From Gemmiger sp. An120 (GTDB lineage: Bacteria; Bacillota; Clostridia; Oscillospirales; Ruminococcaceae), in NCBI RefSeq assembly GCF_002160955.1, contig NZ_NFLN01000027.1, forward strand, positions 1 to 33,052: 33,052 nucleotides of DNA. The letters run 5' to 3'. Below the pieces are notes generated by a model, which saw nothing but the letters and a program-made list of their open reading frames with translations, was not told the DNA's origin and ran no database searches. This document shows positions 1 to 9,631 of this stretch, piece by piece; the stretch's first letter is position 1; each line of letters begins with the position of its first letter. The position numbers and the translations under genes are program-made.

Positions 1-1148
1 CCGGCGGCGGTGGGTTTCCGGGCGGTAAAGGGGCCGTCCGGCGAGGAGCCGTACAAAAACTCCGGCGTGCCCCAGCCCGGGGTGCCCACCGGTTCGGCGG
101 GGGTCTGCCCCTCGGTCCAGTCTTGGATGGAGGGGCCGGTCAGCCAGTCGTTGCGGCCCTCCACCAGCAGCTCACAGTCGATAAACACGCTGGGCCAGGT
201 GTACTGGTACTGCACCGTGTCGCCGGGATACAGGCCGCTGAACACCGAGCCCCGGGCCCGGGCGCCGATCAGGTTCTGCACCCGCGCCCCGCTGAACAGC
301 GGGTCCAGCGTGGCCATATCAAAGCTGTCCGCGCCGGGTTCCAGCGTGATGGTGGTGGGCCTTTGCTGGTGGTTGTCGCTCTGGGCCGGGGCGGCGCTGC
401 CCAGTTCCACCGATACCAGCCGATTGTTGCGCAGTTCCACATACTGCAGGGCGGTGTTGGCGGTCAGGTCCAGCACGCTCAGGTTGTTGGTGTCGCAGCC
501 CAGGGTCTGGAGCGCGGTATTCCGGCTCAGATCCAGGCTTTCCAGGCTGGTGACAGCGCACCACAGATATTCCAGCTTGGGATTGCCCGAGGTATCCAGT
601 GTGGTGAGCCGTCCGCCCAGGTAGGACAGATCCCGCAGTTCCGGGTTATCCCGCAGATCCAGCACCTGCAGCGCGTCGTCCCCGCAGGCCAGTTCCACCA
701 GAGCCGGGTTGCCGGAGAGATCCAGTTCCGCGATCCGGTTGCTGAAACAGTGCAGGGTGACCAGGGCCGGATTTTGGCTCAGGTCCAGGGTTCCGATCTG
801 GTTTTCGTTGCAGAACAGCTGGGTCAGCTTCGGGTTGCCGCTTACATCCAGTTCGGTGAGGGAGTTGGTGTTGCAGAGCAGCTGCTCCAGGTTTGGGAAA
901 AAGCCGATCCCCTGCAGGCTGGTCAGCCCTTTGTTGCGCAGATCGATCCGGGTTACGGCATCCCGCTCAGCCTGGCTCAGTTCCCCGTCCCCGTCGGCAT
1001 CCAGGGTCTGCACATAGGCCCGGAACACCGGATCGGGGAAATTGTCCGCGTCGATGGCCACCCCGCCTGCGGCCCGGACCCGCGGCCCGGAGGTAAGCAC
1101 CAGCGCCAGACAGACCGCCGCCACAGCGGCCGCCCATGATTTTTTCAT
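1..1148 (-). CDS. Secreted cysteine-ladder leucine-rich-repeat protein (3' end cut by window)
   Basis: A frame open from an ATG at 1148 to the window edge gives 382 codons with no stop, so the C-terminus lies outside. GGGGAGG sits upstream of the ATG. Residues 1-26 form a signal peptide (MKKS, hydrophobic core, VRA cleavage site). An EF-hand-like calcium loop follows (D50, D52, D54, E61). From about residue 65 to 255 there are roughly 21-residue repeats of the form L-x-C-x-x-N-x-L-x-x-L-D-[VLT]-S-x-N. The recurrent Cys is the cysteine-ladder type known from internalin J. The last ~125 visible residues are non-LRR and of unknown fold. It is probably exported and may bind ligands at the surface; that role is inferred. 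I found no convincing promoter, and it is separated from rfbB by a terminator. Confidence 0.85.
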   Translation of the reverse strand, partial: MKKSWAAAVAAVCLALVLTSGPRVRAAGGVAIDADNFPDPVFRAYVQTLDADGDGELSQAERDAVTRIDLRNKGLTSLQGIGFFPNLEQLLCNTNSLTELDVSGNPKLTQLFCNENQIGTLDLSQNPALVTLHCFSNRIAELDLSGNPALVELACGDDALQVLDLRDNPELRDLSYLGGRLTTLDTSGNPKLEYLWCAVTSLESLDLSRNTALQTLGCDTNNLSVLDLTANTALQYVELRNNRLVSVELGSAAPAQSDNHQQRPTTITLEPGADSFDMATLDPLFSGARVQNLIGARARGSVFSGLYPGDTVQYQYTWPSVFIDCELLVEGRNDWLTGPSIQDWTEGQTPAEPVGTPGWGTPEFLYGSSPDGPFTARKPTAA

Positions 1149-1230
1149 CCGCATCCTCCCCTTTCGCCCGCACACAGCGGGCCGTATAAAGGAAGTATAT
1201 GCACAGGGTCTGCCGGCTATCCCCAAAAGC

Positions 1231-1266
1231 AAAAAGCGCCGGCGCAGATTCTCTCTGCACCGGCGC
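1231..1266 (-). terminator. Intrinsic terminator of the rml (rfb) block
   Basis: Arms 1236-1248 and 1254-1266 form a 13-bp stem followed on the minus strand by TTTTTGCTTTTG. The one imperfect pair (1243/1259) is a G-U wobble in the minus-strand RNA but a C-A mismatch in the plus-strand RNA. This supports minus-strand use, just after the rfbB stop. Confidence 0.8.
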
Positions 1267-1280
1267 GGGCACAAGACCGA

Positions 1281-2339
1281 TCAGCGGTTCCTGTACATTT
1301 CCTCGTAGTATTTCTGGTAGTTGCCGCTGGTTACGTGGTCCATCCACTCCTCGTTGGCCAGGTACCAGTCGATGGTCTTGACGATGCCCACTTCAAAGGT
1401 GGTTTCCGGGTACCAGCCCAGCTCCTCTTTGATCTTGGTGGGGTCGATGCCGTAGCGGCGGTCATGGCCCAGACGGTCGGCCACGTACTTGATAAGGTTC
1501 TCGTCAATGGCCTCGTCCTTCAGGCGATCATGCAGCTGGGCAATGATGGTCTTGACGATGAAGATGTTCGGCCGCTCGTTGTGGCCGCCCACGTTGTAGA
1601 CCTCGCCATCCCGGCCGCCCTCGGCCACCATGTCGATGGCCTTGCAGTGATCCTCCACGTACAGCCAGTCGCGCACGTTCATGCCGTCGCCGTAAACCGG
1701 CAGCTGCTTGTGGTTCTTGACGTTGTTGATCATCAGGGGGATCAGCTTCTCGGGGAACTGATAGGGGCCGTAGTTGTTGGAGCAGCGGGTGATGTTCACC
1801 GGCATACCGTAGGTATCGTGGAAGGCCATCACGAACATATCCGCGCTGGTCTTGCTGGCGGAGTAGGGGCTGTGGGGGCACAGCGGGGTGGTCTCGGTGA
1901 AGTAGCCGTCCGCACCCAGGCTGCCGTACACCTCATCGGTGGACACCTGCAGGTACTTCTTGCCGGCGGCCCACAGGCCGTCCTTGTACCAGGCCTCCTT
2001 GGCGCACTGCAGCAGGTTCACGGTGCCCAGCACGTTGGTCTGCACAAAGATCTCCGGGTTGGTGATGCTGCGGTCCACATGGCTCTCGGCCGCAAAGTTG
2101 ATCACATAGTCGAAATCGTACTTGGCAAACAGGCCGCTGACCAGTTCCTTGTCGCAGATGTCACCCTGCACAAAGATGTGGCGGGGATCCCCCTCCACGC
2201 CCTTCAGGTTCTCCAGGTTGCCCGCGTAGGTCAGCTTATCCAGGTTTACCAACTGGATATCCTGGTACTTATTCAACATATAGTAAACAAAGTTGGAGCC
2301 AATAAAGCCGGCACAGCCGGTAATCAGATAGGTTTTCAT
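1281..2339 (-). CDS. rfbB: dTDP-glucose 4,6-dehydratase
   Basis: This 352-residue protein converts dTDP-glucose to dTDP-4-keto-6-deoxyglucose, the second step of dTDP-L-rhamnose synthesis in the cytoplasm. It is an extended short-chain dehydrogenase. The NAD-binding glycine motif TGCAGFIG is at residues 7-14, the catalytic T134-D135-E136 in STDEVYG, and the Y159-x3-K163 pair in YSASK. The length is normal for RmlB. I chose the ATG at 2339 because GAGGAAG lies just upstream and homologues begin MKxxLITG; the open frame extends further upstream but overlaps rfbD. It lies 16 nt after rfbD and is the last gene of the block, followed by a strong terminator. Confidence 0.97.
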   Translation of the reverse strand: MKTYLITGCAGFIGSNFVYYMLNKYQDIQLVNLDKLTYAGNLENLKGVEGDPRHIFVQGDICDKELVSGLFAKYDFDYVINFAAESHVDRSITNPEIFVQTNVLGTVNLLQCAKEAWYKDGLWAAGKKYLQVSTDEVYGSLGADGYFTETTPLCPHSPYSASKTSADMFVMAFHDTYGMPVNITRCSNNYGPYQFPEKLIPLMINNVKNHKQLPVYGDGMNVRDWLYVEDHCKAIDMVAEGGRDGEVYNVGGHNERPNIFIVKTIIAQLHDRLKDEAIDENLIKYVADRLGHDRRYGIDPTKIKEELGWYPETTFEVGIVKTIDWYLANEEWMDHVTSGNYQKYYEEMYRNR

Positions 2340-2355
2340 CTTGCTGCTTCCTCTC

Positions 2356-3264
2356 TTATTTCGTTCCGTTTTCTCCGTCCCAGTGTTCAAAATAGGCGGC
2401 CAGAGCCTGCTGCCAGGGGCGCATCTCGTCCCCTACCGTGCAGCGCAGCATCCGGTTGTCCAGCGCGCTCCAGGCGGGGCGGGAAGCGGCTTCCGGATGG
2501 GCGGCGGCGTACTCGGCGGTGGTACAGGGGGCCACGGTGGCTTCCACGCCGGCCAGCCGGATGATCTCGGCGGCAAAATCGTACCAGCTGCAGATGCCGT
2601 TGCCGGTGCAGTGGTAGGTGCCGTACTCGTGGCTTACCGCCAGCTTGAGGATGTGATGGGCCAGGTCCACCGCGTTGGTGGGGTTGCCCAGCTGGTCGTT
2701 GACCACCGTCAGCTTGCCGAACTTTTTGCCCGCGTTGATCATGGTCTTGACGAAGTTCTTGCCGTTGTAGCCATACAGCCAGGCGGTGCGCACGATGAAG
2801 TGGCGGCGGCAGAACCGCTGCACATACTGCTCGCCCAGCAGTTTGGTGGTGCCGTAGGCGCTGCGGGGGGCGGGCAGGTCGCACTCATCCAGCGGGGTGT
2901 CCCCCTCGCCGCTGAACACATAGTCGGTGGACACATGGATCAGCCGGGCGTTGATCTTGTCGGCGGCAATGGCCAGGTTGCGGGGGCCCAGGGCGTTGAC
3001 CTTGAAGGCCGCGTCCTTGCTGGTCTCGCAGCCGTCCACATTGGTGAAGGCCGCGCAGTTGATGATGGTGTCCGGCTGGTGGCGGCGCACAAAGTTGACG
3101 ACCTCCGCCCGGTCGGTGATGTCCAGCTGGTCCACGTCCACCGGCAGAACGGTGGCGTTTTTCAGCCGGTCAGGAATGGGGCCCAGTTCACTCTCGCCCC
3201 GGCGCAGCTGAGCCTGCAGCTCAGTGCCCAGCTGCCCGTTGCAGCCGGTAATCAGGATCTTCAT
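2356..3264 (-). CDS. rfbD: dTDP-4-dehydrorhamnose reductase
   Basis: This 302-residue SDR-family reductase performs the last step of dTDP-L-rhamnose synthesis, the NAD(P)H reduction of dTDP-4-keto-L-rhamnose. The N-terminus has the nucleotide-binding motif TGCNGQLG. STDYVFSG is the family active-site strand, and YGTTK supplies the Y-x3-K catalytic pair. Length and architecture are standard. The start at 3264 has an ideal GGAGG site and lies 18 nt after the rfbA stop, so it is co-transcribed. No RmlC (epimerase) domain is fused to it, although its substrate is normally made by RmlC. Confidence 0.97.
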   Translation of the reverse strand: MKILITGCNGQLGTELQAQLRRGESELGPIPDRLKNATVLPVDVDQLDITDRAEVVNFVRRHQPDTIINCAAFTNVDGCETSKDAAFKVNALGPRNLAIAADKINARLIHVSTDYVFSGEGDTPLDECDLPAPRSAYGTTKLLGEQYVQRFCRRHFIVRTAWLYGYNGKNFVKTMINAGKKFGKLTVVNDQLGNPTNAVDLAHHILKLAVSHEYGTYHCTGNGICSWYDFAAEIIRLAGVEATVAPCTTAEYAAAHPEAASRPAWSALDNRMLRCTVGDEMRPWQQALAAYFEHWDGENGTK

Positions 3265-3282
3265 AGGGTTTCCTCCATACTA

Positions 3283-4170
3283 TCAATAGCGCAGTTTGTC
3301 TTCGGCCACCCGGCGCAGATGCTCGCCGTAGGGGCTCTTGCCGTAACGGGCCGCGCTTTCCAGCAGCTGTTCCCGGTTGATCCAGCCGTTTTTGTAGGCG
3401 ATCTCTTCGGGGGCGCTGATCTTGATGCCCTGGCGCTTTTCCACCATCCGCACAAAGTCGGCGGCGTCCACCAGGCTGTCCATGGTGCCGGTGTCCAGCC
3501 AGGCAAAACCACGGCCCAGCAGCTGCACGTCCAGCTTGCCCTCTTCCAGATACATGGCGTTCAGGGTGGTGATCTCCAGCTCGCCCCGGGCGCTGGGCTT
3601 GACCTGCTTGGCCTGGGCGCTGACCCGGTTGTCGTAGAAGTACAGGCCGGTGATGGCGTAGTTGCTCTTGGGATTGGCGGGTTTTTCCTCCACGCTGATG
3701 ACCCGGCCGTCCTTATCGAACTCCACGATGCCGAACCGCTCCGGATCGTTCACGTAGTAACCGAACACGGTGGCACGGCCGTTCTTCTCGGCGTTGGTCA
3801 CCGCAGCTTTCAGGATGCGGGAGAAGCCGTTGCCGTAGAAGATGTTGTCCCCCAGGATCATGGCGCAGCAATCGTCGCCGATGAACTCCTCACCCAGCAG
3901 AAACGCCTGGGCCAGGCCGTCCGGGCTGGGCTGCACCTTGTAGGACAGGTGCACGCCGTACTGGCTGCCGTCCCCCAGCAGGTGCTCAAAGCGGGGGGTA
4001 TCCTCCGGGGTGGAGATGATCAGGATGTCCTGGATGCCTGCCAGCATCAGGGTGGACAGCGGGTAATAGATCATGGGTTTGTCGTACACCGGAAGCAGCT
4101 GCTTGGAGGTGACGAGGGTAAGCGGGTAGAGCCGGGTGCCGGCGCCGCCGGCCAGAATAATGCCTTTCAT
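3283..4170 (-). CDS. rfbA: Glucose-1-phosphate thymidylyltransferase
   Basis: This 295-residue nucleotidyltransferase couples glucose-1-phosphate and dTTP to dTDP-glucose, the first step of the rhamnose pathway. The signature [13 protein letters not shown] is at residues 6-18, followed by [11 protein letters not shown] at 23-33 and the metal-binding LGDN of the nucleotidyltransferase fold. Full length matches the RmlA short form. The ATG at 4170 follows AAAGGAGA. It lies 107 nt after the glycosyltransferase stop. That gap holds only a weak hairpin and no clear promoter, so readthrough from the GT2 promoter is likely. Confidence 0.97.
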   Translation of the reverse strand: MKGIILAGGAGTRLYPLTLVTSKQLLPVYDKPMIYYPLSTLMLAGIQDILIISTPEDTPRFEHLLGDGSQYGVHLSYKVQPSPDGLAQAFLLGEEFIGDDCCAMILGDNIFYGNGFSRILKAAVTNAEKNGRATVFGYYVNDPERFGIVEFDKDGRVISVEEKPANPKSNYAITGLYFYDNRVSAQAKQVKPSARGELEITTLNAMYLEEGKLDVQLLGRGFAWLDTGTMDSLVDAADFVRMVEKRQGIKISAPEEIAYKNGWINREQLLESAARYGKSPYGEHLRRVAEDKLRY

Positions 4171-4277
4171 ACCGTTTCTCCTTTACGTGCGCGGCCCGAA
4201 ACGGAACGCGCCCAAGATGTCGCGGCTTGACACAAAGCGGAGCCACAGACCGCTGTATACAAAGTAAGGTACGGGGA

Positions 4278-5045
4278 TCACCAGAGCCGGAAACCCCATT
4301 TGCAGAAGTACCGCCCCATGCTGCGCAGCTGCTGGATAAAGGGCCGCAGCTGACGGCCGGGCGCCCGGTGCCAGGCATGGCAGGCGGAAAACTGGGGCAG
4401 GAAATACACCAGCCCCTCCCGCCGGGCTTTCTGGGTAATGTCGGCGTCCTCCACGTACATGAAGTAGCCCTCATCAAAGCCGCCGATCTTGCGGAAGGTC
4501 TCGGTGCGGATGCAGAAAAAGCTGCCGGTACAGAACTCAATGGGGGTGGGCTTTGACAGATCCTCATCCAGCATGGCGTACCGGTCACCGAATTTTTTAA
4601 GGCCCGGCACCCCCTGCCGCGCCAGCAGGCCCAGCACATTGGGCTTGCGCTTGGGCAGAATCTGCTCCCGCCCGTCGGGGAAGAACATCCGGGGGGTGGC
4701 CATCACCGCCTCGGGGTGCTCGTCCAGCCAGGCGCAGATGTTCTCCATCACCGGTTCACGCAGGGTGATATCCGGGTTGATCACGAAATGATAGTCACTG
4801 TCCAGCAGCGGCAGCACCGCGTTGTGCCCGGCGCCGAAGCCCTTGTTTTCGGGCAGGCAGATCGCCTGCACACAAGGGCCGAAATCCTCGGCGGCCAGCT
4901 TTTCGCCGGTGCCGTCCGGGCTGGCGTTGTCCACCAGATAGAGGATCAGGTCCGCCCCTTTGCACTGGGCCAGGATGCTGCGCACCGCGGTGCAAACCTC
5001 GTCAAATCCGTTATAGCTGACGATACAGGCGCTGATACGGGCCAT
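4278..5045 (-). CDS. Family 2 glycosyltransferase, rhamnosyltransferase-like
   Basis: This 255-residue GT-A fold transferase resembles WbbL/RfbF-type rhamnosyltransferases. The N-terminus reads ACIVSYNG, the nucleotide-sugar motif VDNASPDGT is at residues 38-46, NKGFGAGHN is at about 67-75, and the DxD-equivalent NPD is at 90-92. The motif GGFDEGYFMYVEDADI is typical of this group. There is no transmembrane segment, so it is probably peripheral at the inner membrane face. The start at 5045 is set by GGAGGGAG; the frame reads back to 5120, but that stretch is promoter. Being first in a block that makes dTDP-rhamnose suggests it adds rhamnose to a wall polysaccharide; the acceptor is unknown. 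Confidence 0.85.
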   Translation of the reverse strand: MARISACIVSYNGFDEVCTAVRSILAQCKGADLILYLVDNASPDGTGEKLAAEDFGPCVQAICLPENKGFGAGHNAVLPLLDSDYHFVINPDITLREPVMENICAWLDEHPEAVMATPRMFFPDGREQILPKRKPNVLGLLARQGVPGLKKFGDRYAMLDEDLSKPTPIEFCTGSFFCIRTETFRKIGGFDEGYFMYVEDADITQKARREGLVYFLPQFSACHAWHRAPGRQLRPFIQQLRSMGRYFCKWGFRLW

Positions 5046-5081
5046 AGGCGGGTCTCCCTCCGGGCAGAATACTACAGATAT

Positions 5082-5110
5082 ACTATACCATGTTTGCCCC
5101 CCTGCCGCAA
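5082..5110 (-). promoter_or_regulatory. Promoter of the GT2-rfbADB block
   Basis: Read on the minus strand: -35 TTGCGG (5105-5110), 17-nt spacer, -10 TATAGT (5082-5087). It gives a leader of about 30 nt before the GT2 ribosome site. Confidence 0.55.
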
Positions 5111-5132
5111 GCGCATACAAGGGGCGGCAGAC

Positions 5133-5167
5133 AAAAAAGCCGCGCCCTTTTGCGGGAAAGGCGCGGC
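5133..5167 (-). terminator. Intrinsic terminator of icd
   Basis: GCCGCGCC (5139-5146) pairs with GGCGCGGC (5160-5167). On the minus strand this is followed by TTTTTT (5133-5138), 27 nt after the icd stop. Confidence 0.85.
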
Positions 5168-5193
5168 GATAGGGTGTTCTGTTTTTGCTGGAG

Positions 5194-6405
5194 TTACGCC
5201 AGGGTGGCTTCCAGCTCGGCGCGGATGGCTTTGATGAAGCCCAGGCTGTCCACGGGGGTGGGGGTGATGCCCTCGGCCAGGCCGCACAGGTCCTTGGTCA
5301 TGATGCCCTTTTCCAGGGTGGTCAGGCAGGCGGCTTCCAGCTTGTCCGCAAAGGCGCACAGAGCAGCGTTGCCGTCCAGTTCGCCCCGCTTGCGCAGCGC
5401 GCCGGTCCAGGCAAAGATGGTGGCCATGGGGTTGGTGCTGGTGGTCTCGCCCTTCAGGTACTTGTAATAATGGCGGGTAACGGTGCCGTGGGCGGCCTCG
5501 TACTCGTAGCAGCCGTCCGGGCTGACCAGCACGCTGGTCATCATGGCCAGGCTGCCGAAGGCGGTGGAGACCATGTCGCTCATCACGTCGCCGTCGTAGT
5601 TCTTGCAGGCCCAGATGAAGCCGCCCTCGCTGCGGATCACGCGGGCCACGGCGTCGTCGATCAGGGTGTAGAAGTACTCGATGCCGGCGGCCTCGAACTT
5701 GTCCTTGTACTCGGCGTCGTAGATCTCCTGGAAAATATCCTTGAAGGTGTGGTCGTACTTCTTGCTGATGGTATCCTTGGTGGCAAACCACAGATCCTGC
5801 TTGGCGTCCAGGGCAAAGTTGAAGCAGCTGCGGGCAAAGCTGGCAATGGAGGTGTCCTTGTTGTACTGGGCCTGCAGCACGCCGGGGCACTCGAAGTCGT
5901 AGACCGGCAGCCGGGTTTCCTGGCCGTCCTCACTGGTATAGACCAGCTCGGCCTTGCCCGGGCCGGGCACCCGCAGTTCGGTGGCCTTGTACACGTCGCC
6001 GTAGGCATGGCGGGCGATGGTGATGGGCTTTTTCCAGTTCTTCACCACCGGCTTGATGCAGTCGATCACGATGGGGGTGCGGAACACGGTGCCGTCCAGC
6101 ACGGCGCGGATGGTGCCGTTGGGGCTCTTCCACATCTCGTGCAGGTTGTACTCCTCCACCCGCTGGGCGTTGGGGGTGATGGTGGCGCACTTGACCGCCA
6201 CGCCGTACTTCTTGTTGGCCAGGGCCGCGTCCATGGTCACCTGGTCGCCGGTGGCGTCCCGGTGGGGCAGGCCCAGATCGTAGTATTCACAGTTCAGTTC
6301 CACAAAGGGCTCCAGAAGTTCTTCCTTGATCATCTTCCAGAGCACACGGGTCATCTCGTCGCCGTCCATCTCTACCAGAGGGGTCGTCATCTTGATCTTT
6401 TCCAT
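5194..6405 (-). CDS. icd: NADP-dependent isocitrate dehydrogenase (eukaryotic-type)
   Basis: This 403-residue enzyme oxidatively decarboxylates isocitrate to 2-oxoglutarate, making NADPH and the carbon skeleton for glutamate. The N-terminus [18 protein letters not shown] and the block [11 protein letters not shown] are hallmarks of the homodimeric, eukaryote-like IDH class. The acidic metal-binding region [12 protein letters not shown] is intact, as is [11 protein letters not shown]. The ATG at 6405 follows GAGGCG; an upstream in-frame extension to 6516 runs into the transporter gene and is rejected. It lies 55 nt after the CDF transporter stop with no terminator between, so partial readthrough is possible. 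I saw no convincing icd promoter. Confidence 0.96.
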   Translation of the reverse strand: MEKIKMTTPLVEMDGDEMTRVLWKMIKEELLEPFVELNCEYYDLGLPHRDATGDQVTMDAALANKKYGVAVKCATITPNAQRVEEYNLHEMWKSPNGTIRAVLDGTVFRTPIVIDCIKPVVKNWKKPITIARHAYGDVYKATELRVPGPGKAELVYTSEDGQETRLPVYDFECPGVLQAQYNKDTSIASFARSCFNFALDAKQDLWFATKDTISKKYDHTFKDIFQEIYDAEYKDKFEAAGIEYFYTLIDDAVARVIRSEGGFIWACKNYDGDVMSDMVSTAFGSLAMMTSVLVSPDGCYEYEAAHGTVTRHYYKYLKGETTSTNPMATIFAWTGALRKRGELDGNAALCAFADKLEAACLTTLEKGIMTKDLCGLAEGITPTPVDSLGFIKAIRAELEATLA

Positions 6406-6460
6406 GGGAATCGCCTCGCTTTTCGTATATTGGTACGGCCGCCCGGCCGCGGGGATCCTG

Positions 6461-7651
6461 TCAGGCCTGCGCTGTGTGGGGGATGGCCGCAAAGCCGTGT
6501 TCCACCGTGATGACACAGCGGTAGTCGGGGTACTGGCTGGTTACCCGGTTCCGGATGGCGGTGCGCAGCTGCGCTTCGCTCATGCGGAACTGGGGCGGAA
6601 CCACACAGTCAAAGATCACGTTGGTGTGGGTGGTGCCGGGCACCATCCGCACGTCGTGGATCGAAAGCGCCGGGTCGATCTCGGCCACCTGCTGCACCAG
6701 CCAGTGGCGGAAATCCCCCACCGCCTCGTCACTGGTGACGATGGGGTCGAAGTGGATCACCACATTGATGTGGTCGCTCTCCAGAAAGTCCCGTTCAATG
6801 TTGTCGATCAGGTCGTGACTTTCCATCACGTCCCCCTCGGCGGCCATCTCCACATGCATGCTGGCAAACCGGCGGCCGGGGCCGTAGTCGTGCACCATCA
6901 AATCATGCACGCCCAGCACGCCGGGATAGCTCATGACCTTGTCATGGATGTGCTGCACCAGGGCCTCGTCCGGGGCTTCGCCCAGCAGGGGGGAAAGGGT
7001 ATCCCGGATGATGCCCACGCCGCTGTACAGGATGAACACCGCCACAGCCAGACCCATCCAGCCGTCCACCGGCAGGCCGGTGAACCGTTCCAGCACACCG
7101 GCGGCCAGCACCGCGGCGGTGCTGATCACGTCGTTGCGGCTGTCGGCGGCGGTGGCGATCAGGGTGGAGGACTGGATCTTGCGGCCGATGCGGGCATTGA
7201 AAACGCTCATCCACAGCTTGACCAGAATGGAGGCCACCAGCACACACAGGGTAAGCAGGCCGAACTCCACCGGTTCGGGGTGCAGGATTTTGGAGACGCT
7301 GCTCTTGGCCAGCTCCATGCCGATGAGCAGGATCATCACCGCCACGCCCAGGCCGGCCAGGTACTCGTACCGGGCATGGCCGAAGGGGTGTTCCTTATCG
7401 GCGGGGCGGCTGCCCAGCCGGAACCCCAGCAGGCTGATCACATTGGAGGATGCGTCGGACAGGTTGTTGACCGCGTCGGCGGTGACGGCCAGACTGCCGA
7501 ACACCAGGCCCGCGGTGAACTTGCCCGCGCAGAGCAGCAGGTTGCAGACGATGCCCACCAGCCCGGCCAGGTTGCCGTAAGCGGTACGGACGGCCTCGCT
7601 GCGGGTATTTTCCGGATCCCGGATAAAGAGCCGGATCAACAGATCGGTCAC
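6461..7651 (-). CDS. Cation diffusion facilitator (CDF) family metal transporter
   Basis: This 396-residue membrane protein is an H+/divalent-cation antiporter of the CDF family; Mn2+, Zn2+ or Fe2+ are possible substrates and the ion cannot be read from sequence. About six transmembrane helices cover residues ~25-215. The metal-site motifs are [12 protein letters not shown] in TM2 and ADSRNDV in TM5, with the family loop [13 protein letters not shown] between. A cytoplasmic dimerisation domain follows, and the C-terminal ~100 residues hold a second ferredoxin-like segment. I set the start at the GTG at 7651 because GAGGCG lies 8 nt before it, matching icd's site. The GTG at 7684 also opens the frame but has no ribosome site. 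Confidence 0.9.
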   Translation of the reverse strand: MTDLLIRLFIRDPENTRSEAVRTAYGNLAGLVGIVCNLLLCAGKFTAGLVFGSLAVTADAVNNLSDASSNVISLLGFRLGSRPADKEHPFGHARYEYLAGLGVAVMILLIGMELAKSSVSKILHPEPVEFGLLTLCVLVASILVKLWMSVFNARIGRKIQSSTLIATAADSRNDVISTAAVLAAGVLERFTGLPVDGWMGLAVAVFILYSGVGIIRDTLSPLLGEAPDEALVQHIHDKVMSYPGVLGVHDLMVHDYGPGRRFASMHVEMAAEGDVMESHDLIDNIERDFLESDHINVVIHFDPIVTSDEAVGDFRHWLVQQVAEIDPALSIHDVRMVPGTTHTNVIFDCVVPPQFRMSEAQLRTAIRNRVTSQYPDYRCVITVEHGFAAIPHTAQA

Positions 7652-7707
7652 TGAAAACGCCTCACTTTTTCCACGGTTTTCCACTGCAAAGTAAAAAACC
7701 GCTTTTA

Positions 7708-7716
7708 ATTATAGCA
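7708..7716 (-). promoter_or_regulatory. Extended -10 promoter of the CDF transporter gene
   Basis: Perfect TATAAT preceded by TGC on the minus strand (TGC-TATAAT). The -35 region at 17 nt (TGGCGC) is poor, so this would be an extended -10 promoter. Confidence 0.5.
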
Positions 7717-7770
7717 CAAACGGACCCCGTGCGCCACCGGGCCGGGGATTTTTCCCGCTTTGGATAACGG

Positions 7771-7797
7771 AAAAGCCGCCGGCAACAGGCCGGCGGC
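7771..7797 (-). terminator. Intrinsic terminator of purA
   Basis: GCCGCCGGC (7775-7783) pairs with GCCGGCGGC (7789-7797) around a 5-nt loop. On the minus strand it is followed by TTTTCC, 20 nt after the purA stop. Confidence 0.8.
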
Positions 7798-7817
7798 CGA
7801 AATGCGGTGCCGTTTTC

Positions 7818-9170
<1,353 letters not shown>

Positions 9171-9172
9171 CT

Positions 9173-9200
9173 AGTATACTCTCCCATGGCGGGATTGCAA
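9173..9200 (-). promoter_or_regulatory. Promoter of purA
   Basis: Minus strand: -35 TTGCAA (9195-9200), 16-nt spacer, -10 TATACT (9173-9178). The leader to the ATG is about 70 nt and holds no recognisable purine riboswitch. Confidence 0.5.
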
Positions 9201-9212
9201 GCGCTTTTCCGC

Positions 9213-9239
9213 AAAAAAAGCGCCCCGCCGGCGGCGGGG
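9213..9239 (-). terminator. Intrinsic terminator of the DUF896 gene
   Basis: CCCCGCC (9223-9229) pairs with GGCGGGG (9233-9239) around a 3-nt loop. On the minus strand CGC and seven T (9213-9219) follow. Confidence 0.85.
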
Positions 9240-9247
9240 AGACGGCG

Positions 9248-9460
9248 TCAGCCGCGGGTATGGCGGCGCAGCGGGCGGCGGGTGCCGTCCGGCTCCACAA
9301 TGGTGGTGTTCTCCAGCTGGCTGACCAGACTGCCGCGCACAGCCTGCACGTAGGCCCGGCGCAGCTCGGCCTGCTCGGCCTTTTCCGCCTCGGTAAGACC
9401 TTCGGGCGTGCGGCTTTTGCGGGCCAGCTCGTTGATGCGCTCGATTTGTTGCTGCTGCAT
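9248..9460 (-). CDS. DUF896 (YnzC-like) small protein
   Basis: This 70-residue cytoplasmic protein belongs to the DUF896/YnzC family (B. subtilis YnzC is a short helical-hairpin protein, function unknown). It shows the family pattern IERINELARKSRTPEGLT-x-AE followed by AEQAELRRAYVQAVRG. The ATG at 9460 has a near-ideal GGAGGTAA site; the frame continues upstream to 9562 but overlaps the promoter. It is flanked by its own promoter and terminator, a single-gene unit upstream of purA. Confidence 0.92.
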   Translation of the reverse strand: MQQQQIERINELARKSRTPEGLTEAEKAEQAELRRAYVQAVRGSLVSQLENTTIVEPDGTRRPLRRHTRG

Positions 9461-9533
9461 GACGTTACCTCCCGGCGGGCGCGGCGCGCCCGTTGCTGTC
9501 GGCGCGGGGCAAATCCGCGCACATACAAGAAAT

Positions 9534-9562
9534 ATTATAAACGCCCTGCCGCTGCCGCGCAA
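9534..9562 (-). promoter_or_regulatory. Promoter of the DUF896 gene
   Basis: Minus strand: -35 TTGCGC (9557-9562), 17-nt spacer, perfect -10 TATAAT (9534-9539). It is one of the best-formed promoters in the window. Confidence 0.65.
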
Positions 9563-9585
9563 GACCTTTCCCCGCGGTTTTTACG

Positions 9586-9631
9586 CACAGCTGAGCCCGC
9601 CGGTTTCCCGGCGGGCTCAGCTGTGGTTTTT
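9586..9631 (+). terminator. Orphan terminator-like hairpin, plus orientation
   Basis: An uninterrupted 18-bp stem (9586-9603 with 9608-9625) with a 4-nt TTTC loop is followed by G and TTTTT (9627-9631). On the minus strand the hairpin is followed by GCGTAAAAACC, so only the plus orientation looks like an intrinsic terminator. No plus-strand gene lies upstream, since everything from 1 to 9460 is minus. It may end an unannotated plus-strand transcript or simply be a structured element. Confidence 0.5.

Noticed and set aside
2341-4230. 629-codon plus-strand ORF opposite the rfb genes
   Set aside because: It is the antisense shadow of rfbD and rfbA. Its translation is Val/Gly/Ala/His/Gln-rich with no domain, as expected from GC-rich antisense frames.
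7649-7684. GTG at 7684 as start of the CDF transporter
   Set aside because: No ribosome site precedes it, whereas the GTG at 7651 has GAGGCG at proper spacing and fits the family's usual N-terminus.
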